A DNA stretch of 64,000 nt from Acidimicrobiia bacterium (GTDB lineage: Bacteria; Actinomycetota; Acidimicrobiia; Acidimicrobiales; CATQHL01): assembly GCA_009835395.1 (NCBI GenBank), contig VXXM01000059.1, forward strand, positions 1 to 64,000. Direction: 5' to 3'. Below are positions 8,665-18,773 of this stretch, piece after piece. Each line of letters begins with the position of its first letter. The first letter of the stretch is position 1. Position numbers and translations under genes: made by a program. A model generated the notes under the pieces. It was not told where the DNA came from. It searched no databases and was given only the letters and a program-made list of their open reading frames with translations.

Positions 8665-8692
8665 GAGGCATCGAGGGAGTGGGAGGCATCGG

Positions 8693-11125
8693 GTGACTGT
8701 CGTCGAGCATTCAGGCAAGCAAAGCGCCGAGTCGGCGACGGATCCGGCAGCCAACGGCCGCACCGCCCGGGTGGCGACCGATCCGGGCCCGCCCACAGCC
8801 CGGCCGATCAACTCCCCGATGCGGGTACGCAAGCGCGACGGCAGTCTCGAGCCCGTCGACGTCACCAAGATCGTGCGGCGCGTGGAGCGCTGCAGCAGCG
8901 GCCTCGACAGCGTCGACTGCATGCGCGTCGCCACCCGCACCATCAGCGGGCTCTGCGACGGTGCCAGCACCACCGAACTCGACGAGTTGGCGATCCGCAC
9001 CGCCGCCTCGCTGATCTGCGAGGAGCCCAGCTACTCGCGGCTCGCCGCCCGCCTGCTCGCCACCTACACCGAGGAGGAGGTCCGCAACCAGCGCATCGGC
9101 AGCTTCTCGCAGTCGATCGCCGCGGGTCGCCTGCTCGGGCTCATCAGCGACGAGGCCGCCGACTTCGTCGAGGCCAACGCCGCCGTGCTCAACGACGCCA
9201 TCGACAACGACCGCACCGACCTCTTCGAGTTCTCGGGCCTGCGCACCGTCTACGACCGCTACCTGCTGCGCCATCCCGAGACCCGCAAGGCCATCGAGAC
9301 GCCCCAGTACTTCCTGCTGCGGGTCGCCTGCGGGCTGTCCACCGAGCCCGGGGAGGCCATCGACTTCTACCGGCTCATCTCGTCGCTGGAGTACCTGCCG
9401 TCGAGCCCCACGCTGTTCAACTCCGGCACGGCGCACCCCCAGATGTCCTCGTGCTACCTGCTGGACTCGCCGGCCGACGACCTCGAGGCCATCTACAACC
9501 GCTACACCGATGTCGCCAAGCTCTCCAAGCACGCCGGCGGCATCGGGCTGTCCTACAGCCGGATCCGCAGCCGGGGCTCGCTGATCCGGGGCACCAACGG
9601 CCTGTCCAACGGCATCGTGCCGTGGCTGAAGACGCTCGACAGCTCGGTGGCGGCGGTCAACCAGGGGGGGCGCCGCAAGGGGGCCTGCTGCGTCTATCTG
9701 GAGACCTGGCACGCCGACATCGACGAGTTCCTGGAGCTGCGGGAGAACACCGGCGACGAGGCCCGTCGCACCTACAACCTCAACATCGCCAACTGGGTGC
9801 CCGACCTGTTCATGAAGCGGGTCGAGAACGACTGGCAGTGGAGTCTCTTCGACCCCAAGAAGGTGCCCCACCTGGTGGACCTCTACGGCGAGGACTTCGA
9901 GCGCGCCTACGTCGAGGCCGAGGAGGCGCGCCTCTACGAGCGGCAGGTCCCCGCCCGGCACCTCTACAGCAAGATGATGCGCACCCTCGCCCAGACCGGC
10001 AACGGCTGGATGACCTTCAAGGACGCCTCCAACCTGAAGTGCAACCAGACCGGCGGCGAGGGCAAGGTGGTGCACCTCTCCAACCTGTGCACCGAGATCC
10101 TGGAGGTCACCAGCGCGGACGAGACGGCGGTCTGCAACCTGGGCTCGGTGAACGTCGGGCGCCTGGTGCGCGACGGCCGCTTCGACTTCGACCGGCTCGG
10201 CGAGGTGGTGCAGACCGCGGTGACGTTCCTCGACCGGGTGATCGACATCAACTTCTACCCCACGGAGGCCGCCCGGGCCTCCAACGAGGTGTGGCGCCCG
10301 GTGGGGCTGGGCCTCATGGGCCTGCAGGACGTCTTCTTCAAGCTGCGGCTGCCGTTCGACAGCGACGAGGCCCGCGAGCTGTCGCGGCGCATCTCCGAGG
10401 AGATCTACTACTGGGCGCTGTCCACCTCGGCCGACCTGGCGAAGGAGTCCGGCCCGCACCCCAACTACGCCGAGACCCGTGCCGCCGACGGGCAACTGCA
10501 GATGGACCTCTGGGGCGCCGGCGTGACCGACGAGGCCCGCTGGGACGCCCTGCGGGAGCGCATCGCCGCGCACGGGCTGCGCAACTCGCTGCTCATCGCC
10601 ATCGCCCCCACCGCCACCATCGCCTCCATCGCCGGCTGCTACGAGTGCATCGAGCCGCAGGTCTCCAACCTGTTCAAGCGCGAGACCCTCTCAGGCGAGT
10701 TCCTGCAGATCAACCACTACCTGGTGCGCGACCTGCAGGCCCGGGGGCTGTGGACCGGCGGGATGCTGGAGGCGTTGAAGCGTTCCCAGGGCTCGATCGC
10801 CGAGATCGGTGGCCTCCCCGAGGACGTGAAGCTGCTCTACCGCACCGCCTGGGAGCTGCCGCAGAGGGCACTCATCGACCTGGCCGCCGACCGGGGAGCC
10901 TTCATCGACCAGAGCCAGTCGCTGAACCTCTTCCTGGAGACGCCCACCATCGGGAAGCTCTCCTCGATGTACGCCTACGCCTGGCGCAAGGGCCTGAAGA
11001 CCACCTACTACCTGCGCTCCCGGCCGGCCACCCGCATCAACCAGGCCACCCTCGCCAACGGCAACGGCGCCGCCGCGGTGGCCTGCTCGCTGGAGAACCC
11101 CGAAAGCTGCGACGCCTGCGAATAG
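8693..11125 (+). CDS. nrdA: Ribonucleoside-diphosphate reductase alpha subunit, class Ia
   Basis: Catalytic subunit that reduces ribonucleotides for DNA synthesis. In the 810-residue protein, residues about 43-135 are an ATP-cone (MRVRKRDGSLEPVDVTKIV), so overall activity is probably controlled by ATP/dATP. Active-site landmarks are FNSGTAHPQMSSCYLL, NLCTEI, the Gly-rich TATIASIAGCYECIEPQVSN and a C-terminal redox pair in SCDACE. GTG 8693 has the ribosome site GGGAGG. It is followed after 25 bases by nrdB. The ATP-cone and a partner with the Tyr radical site place the pair in class Ia rather than the NrdEF class common in actinobacteria. Confidence 0.95.
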   Translation: MTVVEHSGKQSAESATDPAANGRTARVATDPGPPTARPINSPMRVRKRDGSLEPVDVTKIVRRVERCSSGLDSVDCMRVATRTISGLCDGASTTELDELAIRTAASLICEEPSYSRLAARLLATYTEEEVRNQRIGSFSQSIAAGRLLGLISDEAADFVEANAAVLNDAIDNDRTDLFEFSGLRTVYDRYLLRHPETRKAIETPQYFLLRVACGLSTEPGEAIDFYRLISSLEYLPSSPTLFNSGTAHPQMSSCYLLDSPADDLEAIYNRYTDVAKLSKHAGGIGLSYSRIRSRGSLIRGTNGLSNGIVPWLKTLDSSVAAVNQGGRRKGACCVYLETWHADIDEFLELRENTGDEARRTYNLNIANWVPDLFMKRVENDWQWSLFDPKKVPHLVDLYGEDFERAYVEAEEARLYERQVPARHLYSKMMRTLAQTGNGWMTFKDASNLKCNQTGGEGKVVHLSNLCTEILEVTSADETAVCNLGSVNVGRLVRDGRFDFDRLGEVVQTAVTFLDRVIDINFYPTEAARASNEVWRPVGLGLMGLQDVFFKLRLPFDSDEARELSRRISEEIYYWALSTSADLAKESGPHPNYAETRAADGQLQMDLWGAGVTDEARWDALRERIAAHGLRNSLLIAIAPTATIASIAGCYECIEPQVSNLFKRETLSGEFLQINHYLVRDLQARGLWTGGMLEALKRSQGSIAEIGGLPEDVKLLYRTAWELPQRALIDLAADRGAFIDQSQSLNLFLETPTIGKLSSMYAYAWRKGLKTTYYLRSRPATRINQATLANGNGAAAVACSLENPESCDACE

Positions 11126-11150
11126 CGGCCCGGCACGAAAGGAACCAGAC

Positions 11151-12233
11151 GTGACCATTCTCGAGTTCCCGATCCAGGAGATCGCCCCCCAGCCGGCGCA
11201 GGTGCCGGACCAGCAGGCCGCGCCCGGGAAGGCGAACCTGCTGGACCCGGGCTTCGAGCTGACGCTGCGGCCCATGCGCTACCCGGTCTTCTACGAGATG
11301 TACCGCGACGCCATCAAGAACACCTGGACGGTGGACGAGGTGGACTTCTCCGACGACATCGTCGACTTGGACCGCAAGCTGCTGCCCGCCGAGAAGCACC
11401 TGGTGCAGCGGCTGGTGGCGTTCTTCGCCACCGGCGACTCGATCGTGGCCAACAACCTGGTGCTGAACCTGTACAAGCACATCAACGCGCCCGAGGCCCG
11501 CATGTACCTGTCGCGGCAGCTCTACGAGGAGGCGCTGCACGTGCAGTTCTACCTCACGCTGCTGGACAACTACATGCCCGACCACGCCGAGCGCCACGCC
11601 GCGTTCGCAGCCGTCGAGAACATCCCCTCGATCCGGCGCAAGGCCGAGTTCTGCTTCCGCTGGATGGGCGCCATCGACAGCCTGGACCGGCTGGACAGCG
11701 AGGCCGAGCGGCGCAGGTTCCTGCTGAACCTCATCTGCTTCGCCACCTGCATCGAGGGGCTGTTCTTCTTCGCCGCCTTCGCCTACGTGTACTTCCTGCG
11801 CTCGAAGGGGCTGCTGAACGGGCTGGCGGCGGGCACCAACTGGGTGTTCCGCGACGAGAGCTGCCACATGAACTTCGCCCTGGAGGTGGTGCGCACAGTG
11901 CGGGAGGAGCAGCCGGAGCTCTTCGACGACGACTTGGCCGCCGAGATCGGCGAGATGATGGCCGAGGCCGTGGACTGCGAGCACCAGTTCGCCGAGGACC
12001 TGCTCGGCGAGGGTGTGCCGGGCATGTCGGTGGCCGACACCCGCCAGTACCTCGAGTACATCGCCGACCAGCGGCTGATGCAGCTGGGCCTGCCGGCCCG
12101 CTACGGCGCCCGCAACCCGTTCTCCTTCATGGAACTGCAGGACGCCCAGGAACTGACCAACTTCTTCGAGCGCACCGTCTCGGCGTACCAGGTGGGCATC
12201 ACCGGGGCCATCAGCTTCGACGAGGACTTCTAG
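11151..12233 (+). CDS. nrdB: Ribonucleoside-diphosphate reductase beta subunit
   Basis: Di-iron radical subunit, 360 residues. Metal ligands and the radical site are visible: D96 in FFATGDSIVANN, then E127-x2-H130 and Tyr134 within LYEEALHVQFYLTLLDNY, and a second E-x2-H in RDESCHMNFALEV. Tyr134 matches E. coli Tyr122, so this is a tyrosyl-radical enzyme and not a Phe-substituted class Ic type. The C-terminal tail ISFDEDF is the peptide that docks on NrdA. GTG start after GAAAGGA. The operon ends at the strong terminator 60 bases downstream; no nrdR is nearby. Confidence 0.95.
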   Translation: MTILEFPIQEIAPQPAQVPDQQAAPGKANLLDPGFELTLRPMRYPVFYEMYRDAIKNTWTVDEVDFSDDIVDLDRKLLPAEKHLVQRLVAFFATGDSIVANNLVLNLYKHINAPEARMYLSRQLYEEALHVQFYLTLLDNYMPDHAERHAAFAAVENIPSIRRKAEFCFRWMGAIDSLDRLDSEAERRRFLLNLICFATCIEGLFFFAAFAYVYFLRSKGLLNGLAAGTNWVFRDESCHMNFALEVVRTVREEQPELFDDDLAAEIGEMMAEAVDCEHQFAEDLLGEGVPGMSVADTRQYLEYIADQRLMQLGLPARYGARNPFSFMELQDAQELTNFFERTVSAYQVGITGAISFDEDF

Positions 12234-12295
12234 AAGACGGCTCGACCCGGCGGTCGAGACCCGACAGATCGCCTCTCTCCCCCAAGAGGCACACC

Positions 12296-12332
12296 GGCCA
12301 GGCTCGGTTCTCACCCCCAACCGAGCCTGGCC
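12296..12332. terminator. Strong bidirectional intrinsic terminator
   Basis: A perfect 14-bp stem (12296-12309 with 12319-12332) encloses a 9-base loop. AAGAG lies on one side and CTCTTT on the other, so each strand gets a short pyrimidine run. It sits between convergent nrdB and meaB and could stop transcription from both sides. Confidence 0.85.
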
Positions 12333-12366
12333 CTCTTTCCGGACCAGGCCTCAGCAGCCGGCGAAC

Positions 12367-13407
12367 TCAGGAGCCGGCGGCGCCGACGAGTCGGGTCAGT
12401 TGGGCTGCGGCTCGGGCGGGTTGGAGCCGGCCGTGGCGGACCTGTTCGGTGAGGTCGGGGAGTAAGGCCTTCGCCTGCGGGTGATCGCGCAGGGCGGTCA
12501 GGAGTTGTCGGTTGGCGAGGTGCCACATCCAGCGGACCCGCTGGTCGCCGCGGCGCGTCGACCACTCGCCGGCGGCGCGCAGCGTCTCGGCGTGCGCCCG
12601 GACCTGTGCCCAGAGTTCGCTCAGGCCCGTGCCCTCGAGCGCGCTGGCGGCCAGCACCGGCGGCTCCCAGGCGGGCGCCCCGGACTCGCCGGATCCCCGC
12701 GGGTGCAACAGCCGCAGAGCGGCGGCGTAGTCGGCGACGGTGCGCTGGGCCGCGGCCTTCAGGTCACCGTCGGCCTTGTTGACCACCAGCACGTCGGTCA
12801 CCTCGAACAGGCCCCGCTTGATGCCCTGCAGTTCGTCGCCGCCGGCGGGGCTGGTCACCGTCAGCACCGTGTCGCAGATGTCTGCGACGCCGGCCTCCGA
12901 CTGGCCCACGCCGACGGTCTCGATGAACACCACGTCGTAGCCGGCGGCCTCCACCACCTCGACGGCCTCCAGGGTGGCGCCGGTGACCCCGCCGAGAGCC
13001 CCGCCCGACGGTGAGGGCCGCACGAACGCCTCCGGAGCCGAGGCCAGGAGCGCCATGCGGGTCTTGTCGCCCAGGATCGAGCCGCCGCTGACCGCGCTGG
13101 AGGGGTCCACGGCGAGCACCGCCACGCGATGGCCCTGCTCGCAGAGGTACATGCCCAGAGCGTCGATGAGGGTGCTCTTGCCGGCTCCCGGCGGGCCGGT
13201 GACCCCCACCCGATGGGCGTCGGCCGCGTGGGGGGCCAGCCGCTCGAGCACCTCGGTGGCGGTGCTGCGATCGGCGGGCAGCGTGCTCTCGACCAGGGTG
13301 ACGGCGCGGGCCAGCCAGGTGCGATCACCGGCCAACACCCCGGAGACATAGTCGGATGCCGCCGGTTCCTGCGCCCCGGAGGGCTCAGCGCGGTCCGGGT
13401 CGCTCAC
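12367..13407 (-). CDS. meaB: Methylmalonyl-CoA mutase-associated GTPase MeaB
   Basis: G3E-family GTPase that protects methylmalonyl-CoA mutase and helps load intact adenosylcobalamin. The 346-residue protein has a P-loop [15 protein letters not shown], then [24 protein letters not shown], the switch segment [11 protein letters not shown] and the base-recognition motif VVNKADGD, all MeaB/ArgK hallmarks. GTG 13407 overlaps the mutB stop by 4 bases, so the chaperone is coupled to its client enzyme. About 20 residues at the N-terminus are unconserved. Confidence 0.94.
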   Translation of the reverse strand: MSDPDRAEPSGAQEPAASDYVSGVLAGDRTWLARAVTLVESTLPADRSTATEVLERLAPHAADAHRVGVTGPPGAGKSTLIDALGMYLCEQGHRVAVLAVDPSSAVSGGSILGDKTRMALLASAPEAFVRPSPSGGALGGVTGATLEAVEVVEAAGYDVVFIETVGVGQSEAGVADICDTVLTVTSPAGGDELQGIKRGLFEVTDVLVVNKADGDLKAAAQRTVADYAAALRLLHPRGSGESGAPAWEPPVLAASALEGTGLSELWAQVRAHAETLRAAGEWSTRRGDQRVRWMWHLANRQLLTALRDHPQAKALLPDLTEQVRHGRLQPARAAAQLTRLVGAAGS

Positions 13408-15584
13408 GCCCGCTGGGCCAGGGCGTCGAGCAGCTCACCGGCGGCGTCGGTGAGCGACGTGCCGGGACCGAACACGGCCGCGGCGCCGGCCTCGAACAGC
13501 ACCGGCCGGTCGCGCTCGGGGATGACACCGCCGACGACGACCATGATGTCGGACCGGCCGAGCGCGGCCAGTTCGGCGACCAGCTCCGGCACGTGCGTGA
13601 GGTGACCGGCGGTCAGCGACGACACCCCCACGACGTGCACGTCGTTCTCGACGGCCTGGCGGGCCACCTCGGCGGGGGTCTGGAACAGCGGCCCGACGTC
13701 CACGTCGAAGCCCAGATCGGCGTAACCGCTGGCAACCACCTTCTGGCCCCGGTCGTGGCCGTCCTGGCCGATCTTGGCAACCAGGATGCGGGGCCGGCGA
13801 CCACCTCGGGCGGCCAGCTGCTCGATCCGGCGGCGCACCGCCGCCACGGACTCGTCCGCCCCGGCGGCCTGGCTGTACACACCCGAGATCGTACGGACTT
13901 CGGCGACGTGGCGGCCCCATGCCCGCTCGAGGGCGTCGCTGATCTCGCCCACGGTGGCCCACGCCCGGGCCGCCCGGACAGACAGCTCCAGCAGGTTGCC
14001 CTCGCCGCTCGCCGCGCACCGCGCCAAGGCCTCCAGGGCGGACGCGCAGGCGTCCTGGTCGCGCTCGGCCCGCACTTCGGCCAGCCGGGCGGTCTGAGCG
14101 GCCAGCACCTCGGCGTTGTCGACGGCGAGCAACTCCACCGACTCGGGCACCTCCGGGCGGAAGCGGTTCACGCCGATCAGGGCCTGCGTGCCGGCGTCGA
14201 TGCGGGCCTGCGTGCGGGTGGCGGCCTGCTCGATGCGGGCCTTGGGGACCCCGGCCTCGATGGCGGCGGCCATGCCGCCCATGCCGTCGATCTCGTCGAT
14301 GTGCTCCGCGGCCCGCCGGGCCAGCCGGTCGGTGAGCCACTCGAGGTAGTAGCTGCCGCCCCACGGGTCGACCGGCGCGCAGGTGCCGCTCTCGTGCTGC
14401 AGCACGAGCTGGGTGTTGCGGGCGATGCGGGCCGAGAAGTCGCTCGGCAGCGCCAGCGCCTCGTCGAAGGAGTTGGTGTGCAGCGACTGGGTGTGCCCCT
14501 GGGTGGCGGCCATGGCCTCGACGCAGGTGCGGGCCACGTTGTTGTAGACGTCGTCGGCGGTGAGGCTCCAGCCCGAGGTCTGGCAGTGGGCCCGCAGCAC
14601 CAGCGAGCGGGGGTCGGTCGGCTCGAACCGCCGCATCAGGCCGGCCCACAGCAGCCGGGCGGCCCGTAGCTTCGCCACCTCCATGAAGAAGTTCATGCCG
14701 ATGCCCCAGAAGAAGCTGAGCCGGGGGGCGAAGCCGTCGACGTCCAGGCCGGCGTCGAGGCCGCAGCGCACGTACTCCAGGCCGTCGGCGATGGTGTAGG
14801 CCAGCTCCAGGTCGGCCGTGGCGCCGGCCTCCTGCATGTGATAGCCGGAGATGGAGATGGAATTGAAGCGGGGCATCTCCGCGGCGGTGTAGGCGAAGAT
14901 GTCCGAGACGATCCGCATGGAGGGCCGCGGCGGGTAGATGTAGGTGTTGCGGACCATGAACTCCTTGAGGATGTCGTTCTGGATGGTCCCGGTGAGCGCC
15001 GAGTGCGCCACGCCCTGCAGTTCGGCGGCCACGATGTACATGGCCATGACCGGCAGCACGGCCCCGTTCATGGTCATCGACACGCTCATCCGATCCAGCG
15101 GGATGCCGTCGAAGAGGATCTGCATTTCGGCGACCGAGTCGATGGCCACCCCGGCCATTCCCACGTCGCCGGTCACCCGGGGGTTGTCGGAGTCGTAGCC
15201 CCGGTGGGTGGGCAGGTCGAAGGCCACCGACAGGCCCCGCTGGCCGGCGGCCAGGTTGCGCCGGTAGAAGGCGTTGGACTCGGTGGCGGTGGAGAACCCG
15301 GCGTACTGGCGGATCGTCCACGGGCGGGTGAGGTACATCGTGGGGTGCGGGCCCCGCAGGTACGGGGCGAGACCGGGATAGCCGTGCGGCGCCTGCAGCC
15401 CGACCACGTCGGCGGCGGTGTAGAACGGCTGGAGGTCGATCCCCTCGGGCGTGCGGTGCGGTTGGCGGCCACCGTCGGACGAGACGTGCGGCCCGCGACC
15501 GCCGACGCCCGTCGCCGGGAGTTCGGTCGGCGCTGCCGGCTGGGCCGGCCAGGGAACCTCAGCGAAGTCCGGGATCGCACTCAC
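13404..15584 (-). CDS. mutB: Methylmalonyl-CoA mutase, large (cobalamin-binding) subunit
   Basis: Interconverts succinyl-CoA and (R)-methylmalonyl-CoA using adenosylcobalamin; the route to or from propionyl-CoA. In the 726-residue protein, the N-terminal TIM barrel has substrate motifs [19 protein letters not shown] and [10 protein letters not shown], and the C-terminal B12 domain has [13 protein letters not shown] with the axial histidine, followed by [14 protein letters not shown] 15584 has GGGGAGGG six bases upstream. The gene lies between mutA (upstream, 85-base gap) and meaB (4-base overlap) in one transcription unit. Confidence 0.96.
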   Translation of the reverse strand: MSAIPDFAEVPWPAQPAAPTELPATGVGGRGPHVSSDGGRQPHRTPEGIDLQPFYTAADVVGLQAPHGYPGLAPYLRGPHPTMYLTRPWTIRQYAGFSTATESNAFYRRNLAAGQRGLSVAFDLPTHRGYDSDNPRVTGDVGMAGVAIDSVAEMQILFDGIPLDRMSVSMTMNGAVLPVMAMYIVAAELQGVAHSALTGTIQNDILKEFMVRNTYIYPPRPSMRIVSDIFAYTAAEMPRFNSISISGYHMQEAGATADLELAYTIADGLEYVRCGLDAGLDVDGFAPRLSFFWGIGMNFFMEVAKLRAARLLWAGLMRRFEPTDPRSLVLRAHCQTSGWSLTADDVYNNVARTCVEAMAATQGHTQSLHTNSFDEALALPSDFSARIARNTQLVLQHESGTCAPVDPWGGSYYLEWLTDRLARRAAEHIDEIDGMGGMAAAIEAGVPKARIEQAATRTQARIDAGTQALIGVNRFRPEVPESVELLAVDNAEVLAAQTARLAEVRAERDQDACASALEALARCAASGEGNLLELSVRAARAWATVGEISDALERAWGRHVAEVRTISGVYSQAAGADESVAAVRRRIEQLAARGGRRPRILVAKIGQDGHDRGQKVVASGYADLGFDVDVGPLFQTPAEVARQAVENDVHVVGVSSLTAGHLTHVPELVAELAALGRSDIMVVVGGVIPERDRPVLFEAGAAAVFGPGTSLTDAAGELLDALAQRA

Positions 15585-15620
15585 AGCGAGCCCTCCCCGC
15601 CGGCGGCCCCCCGACCCGTC

Positions 15621-15640
15621 ATTCCGGCGACGGCCGGAAT
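15621..15640. repeat. REP-like palindrome between mutA and mutB
   Basis: ATTCCGGC-GACG-GCCGGAAT is a perfect 8-bp palindrome with a 4-base loop, in the 85-base gap inside the mut operon. It closely resembles the short dispersed intergenic palindromes (ATTCCGGCnnnnGCCGGAAT type) scattered through many bacterial genomes. Only one copy is visible in this window. It may act as an mRNA stability element between the two subunit genes. Confidence 0.5.
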
Positions 15641-15669
15641 CCAGTGCCGGAGCCGGCCGGAAAGCCCCA

Positions 15670-17133
15670 TCACGGCTGCTTCGAACCGGGACGGCGCAGC
15701 GGCAAGGGGGACACGGTCACCGCGGCGTCCGGCGGGACGGCCGCGCCCACCGGCGCGCGACCCACCGGCTCAGAGCCACCGCCGTCCGGCGGCGGGTGGC
15801 ACGTGACGCCGACGACGTGCTCGGCGCCGCCGGCCAGGCGCTCACTGCGGCTCTCAGCCGCTCGGGCGACCCGGTCGGCCAGCGATCCGTCCAGCAAGGC
15901 CTCGGCGATGCCGCCGGCGGCCTCGATCTCCCGGAACCGGTCCCAGGCGGCCTCGGCGAGGCGAGCCGTGCGGTCCTCCACGTACCACGAACCACCGGCC
16001 GGGTCGATGACGGCGCCGAGGTGAGTCTCGTCGGCCAGCAGGTGGCTGATGTTCCGGGCCAGGCGCCGCCCACGCTCACCGGGCGACCCGAGGGCGACGT
16101 CGTGCGGCAGGACCGTGAGGCATTCCGCCCCGCCGGCCGCCGCGGCGAACGCCGCCGTCGTGGCGCGCACCAGGTTCACGAACGGATCCTGCGCCACGAA
16201 CATGGCCTCGGAGGTGACCGCCCAGCAACGCAGCCCCCGCCGCCCGGGATCCGCCACGCCGCAGGCCGCCAGGAGACGATCCCAGAGTGCCCGGGCGGCG
16301 CGGAACTTGCAGATCGTGGCGAACTGGTCGGCCGTGGCCGCCAGGCGTGCCTCGACGTGGGGGGCCGCCAGCGACGGTGTCACGCCGCCGGCCTCCAGGG
16401 CACGCAGGTAGGCCACGCCGGTCGCCAGCAGGCACGCCAACTCCAGCGCAGGCGGCGCGCCGGAGTCGCCGTAGACGGTGACATCGACGGTGACGGCCCT
16501 GCCCCCTGCGCGCCCCGCGGACCGGCCGTCGCAATCCCCTGCCTGGATCATCCGGACCGGCGCGGCCAGACCGGCGAGTGCCTCATCGAGGTCGCTCAGC
16601 AGGAACCCGTCACGCGCCAACGCGCCGAGCGGGTCGGCACCGGCGACCAGCATGCCGGCCGGTGCCGCGGCAGCCAGAGCGGCGGCGGCCTCGCCGGCGG
16701 CAGCGAACCAGGGGCCGCCGTCGACGACAACGGAGACCTCGCCGAGGTTCACCCTGGCGAGGGCGGCCAGCAACTCCCCGGGGACCGGCGGGCGCCGCAG
16801 CCGCAACCACACACCCGAGACGCCTCCGGCAACGTCCTCCCTGATGGCATCGCTCGTCTCGGCGGGATCGGCCAGATCGTGGCGCTGGCGCAACTCCCAA
16901 CGCCCCGGCACTGCGCCCGCACCGCGTGTGAACGGCGCCAGCCCCGGCAGGCCCGCGGCGTCATCGCCGGAGGGCGCGGCGGTGTAGAGCGGCTGGATGT
17001 CGAGGCCGTCGGGGGCGCGGCCGACAAGGGTGTCGGGCGAGTCGCCGCGCAACGAGCGCCGCACCAGGTCTTCCCAGTCACGGCGCGGGGGAGCATCGAA
17101 CGCCAGCAGCGACGCCACACCGTCGGAAGTCAC
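15670..17133 (-). CDS. mutA: Methylmalonyl-CoA mutase, small subunit
   Basis: Non-catalytic partner of MutB in the heterodimeric enzyme. The 487-residue protein keeps the barrel-like scaffold ([52 protein letters not shown]) but has no DxHxxG cobalamin motif and ends at the barrel, shorter than the usual 600 or so. GTG 17133 is chosen because TACCCT lies 7 bases upstream (17141-17146, minus strand), giving a leaderless start; the open frame to 17319 adds only Arg/Pro-rich sequence overlapping the divergent gene. First gene of mutA-mutB-meaB. Confidence 0.92.
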   Translation of the reverse strand: MTSDGVASLLAFDAPPRRDWEDLVRRSLRGDSPDTLVGRAPDGLDIQPLYTAAPSGDDAAGLPGLAPFTRGAGAVPGRWELRQRHDLADPAETSDAIREDVAGGVSGVWLRLRRPPVPGELLAALARVNLGEVSVVVDGGPWFAAAGEAAAALAAAAPAGMLVAGADPLGALARDGFLLSDLDEALAGLAAPVRMIQAGDCDGRSAGRAGGRAVTVDVTVYGDSGAPPALELACLLATGVAYLRALEAGGVTPSLAAPHVEARLAATADQFATICKFRAARALWDRLLAACGVADPGRRGLRCWAVTSEAMFVAQDPFVNLVRATTAAFAAAAGGAECLTVLPHDVALGSPGERGRRLARNISHLLADETHLGAVIDPAGGSWYVEDRTARLAEAAWDRFREIEAAGGIAEALLDGSLADRVARAAESRSERLAGGAEHVVGVTCHPPPDGGGSEPVGRAPVGAAVPPDAAVTVSPLPLRRPGSKQP

Positions 17134-17180
17134 CCACCCAAGGGTACGACCGTCGCCGCCGGGCGCGCGAGAATTCGCCG

Positions 17181-18773
17181 GTGCCTCCCACCGCGCTGCG
17201 CCGATCCCGCCGAACAACGCACCGGCGCGCCGTGCCGGCCGCCTTCCTGGCTGTGGCGCTCGCTGCGGCGGCGTGCGCGGCCCCTCCGATGAGCCCGTCG
17301 GGCTCGCGGTCGCAATCACCGTCGGGGGGCGGGAGCAGGCCCCAACCGGCTGCTCCGGCCGGATCCGAACGCGACGGCGGGCAGAACGCCGCGGGCGGTC
17401 AAGCGGGCGACCAATCGGGCGGCGACGGGCAGGTCGAGCCCCCGCCGGCCGGCCAGGATGGCGTGGGCGAGGATCCGGGCGGCAAGGTCACCGGCGGGGC
17501 GCCGGACGGCGGCAGCGGGGGGAACGTCGAGGAGGGCGCCAGGAGTGACGGCGGCGGCACTCCCCCGACGGGCTCCGGCGCCGCGGCGGGCACCGCCGAC
17601 GCCGCCGACGCCGCCGGGGGCGCCGGAGACCCCGGTCCGGCGCCGCCGATCACGCCGCCCGGGCCGCGCTTCCCCGAGCCGCAGGGCGTTTCCCTCACGC
17701 GGCTGGCCGAGCTCCCGGTGCCGCTGGCGGTGGCCTTCCGGACCCAGGAGCCGGGGGCGCTCTACGTGGCGCTGCGCCACGGCGAGGTGGTCCGCCTCCG
17801 CGGCGACAGTGGTCGCGTCGACTCCTCGGCCACGTTGAGCCGCGACGCTGAAGCAGTCCTGGACATGAGCGCCCGGGTGGACACCCGGGGCGAGATGGGG
17901 CTGCTGGGCCTCACCTTCTCGCCGGCCGGCGACCGGCTCTACACATCCTCGGTGAACCGCCGGCAGGTCAGCGAACTGTGGGAGTGGCCGGTGGCGGCCG
18001 ACGGCCGCGTCGACGCCGGCGGGGGCCGCCTGGTGCTGTCGCTGGAGCAGCCCTTCTCCAACCACAACGGCGGCGACGTGACCTTCGGTCCCGATGGATA
18101 CCTGTACCTCGGCTTCGGTGACGGCGGCGGCGGTGGCGACCCGCTGCGGGCCGGCCAGGACCCCCACGACTGGTTGGGCACGATCCTGCGCATCGACCCG
18201 CGGCCCGGCCCGGGCGGCGAGCCTTACGCCGTCCCGGCCGGCAACCCCTTCGCCGACGGTGCCGCCGGGGCGCCGGAGGTGTGGGTGTGGGGGGCGCGCA
18301 ACCCATGGCGCTTCTCCTTCGACCGGATCACCGGCGACCTATGGGTGTCCGACGTGGGCCAGGACCTGCTGGAGGAGATCAACCGCCTGCCCGCCGGCGA
18401 GGGCGGGGCCGGGCGGGGCGCCAACCTGGGCTGGAGCGACTACGAGGGCAGCGTCCCGTTCTGGTCGAACACCGAGCCGCCGGGTCACGTGCGCCCCATC
18501 GTGGAGTACCGCCACGGCGCCGACTCCCGCTGCTCGGTCACCGGCGGCTACGTCTACCGCGGGGGCCACCTACCGGGACTCACCGGCGTCTATCTCTTCA
18601 GCGACTACTGCGACGGCACCCTCTGGGGCTACAACGAGGTGGCGGGCGCCCATCCGATCCTCTTGGCGACGGGCGCGCCGCCCGGCTCGGTGCTCTCCTT
18701 CGGCGAGGGCCCCGACGGCGAGATCTACGTTCTCACCCCCAACGGCCTCTGGCGCCTCGAGCCAAGCCGGTGA
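17181..18773 (+). CDS. PQQ-dependent sugar dehydrogenase-like lipoprotein
   Basis: 530 residues. A signal sequence with lipobox AAAAC is followed by about 140 residues of Gly/Ser/Pro/Asp low-complexity linker, which probably holds the domain away from the membrane. Residues about 172-530 form a six-bladed propeller of the glucose/sorbosone dehydrogenase (GSDH, Hhip-like) family: HNGGDVTFGPDGYLYLGFGD, VWVWGARNPWRFSFD and WVSDVGQDLLEEIN. Characterised relatives oxidise aldoses with PQQ, but substrate cannot be read from sequence. GTG start; the stop overlaps the start of the MFS gene (GTGA). Confidence 0.85.
   Translation: MPPTALRRSRRTTHRRAVPAAFLAVALAAAACAAPPMSPSGSRSQSPSGGGSRPQPAAPAGSERDGGQNAAGGQAGDQSGGDGQVEPPPAGQDGVGEDPGGKVTGGAPDGGSGGNVEEGARSDGGGTPPTGSGAAAGTADAADAAGGAGDPGPAPPITPPGPRFPEPQGVSLTRLAELPVPLAVAFRTQEPGALYVALRHGEVVRLRGDSGRVDSSATLSRDAEAVLDMSARVDTRGEMGLLGLTFSPAGDRLYTSSVNRRQVSELWEWPVAADGRVDAGGGRLVLSLEQPFSNHNGGDVTFGPDGYLYLGFGDGGGGGDPLRAGQDPHDWLGTILRIDPRPGPGGEPYAVPAGNPFADGAAGAPEVWVWGARNPWRFSFDRITGDLWVSDVGQDLLEEINRLPAGEGGAGRGANLGWSDYEGSVPFWSNTEPPGHVRPIVEYRHGADSRCSVTGGYVYRGGHLPGLTGVYLFSDYCDGTLWGYNEVAGAHPILLATGAPPGSVLSFGEGPDGEIYVLTPNGLWRLEPSR

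Noticed and set aside
8641-8692. GCCACT-like box upstream of nrdA as a cobalamin riboswitch
   Set aside because: Class Ia nrd operons in some actinobacteria carry one, but only this short match is present; the rest of the conserved riboswitch core is missing.
8711-10573. 620-residue minus-strand frame in nrdA
   Set aside because: Antisense shadow with Val/Gly/His-rich composition typical of high-GC codon bias; nrdA has clear motifs.
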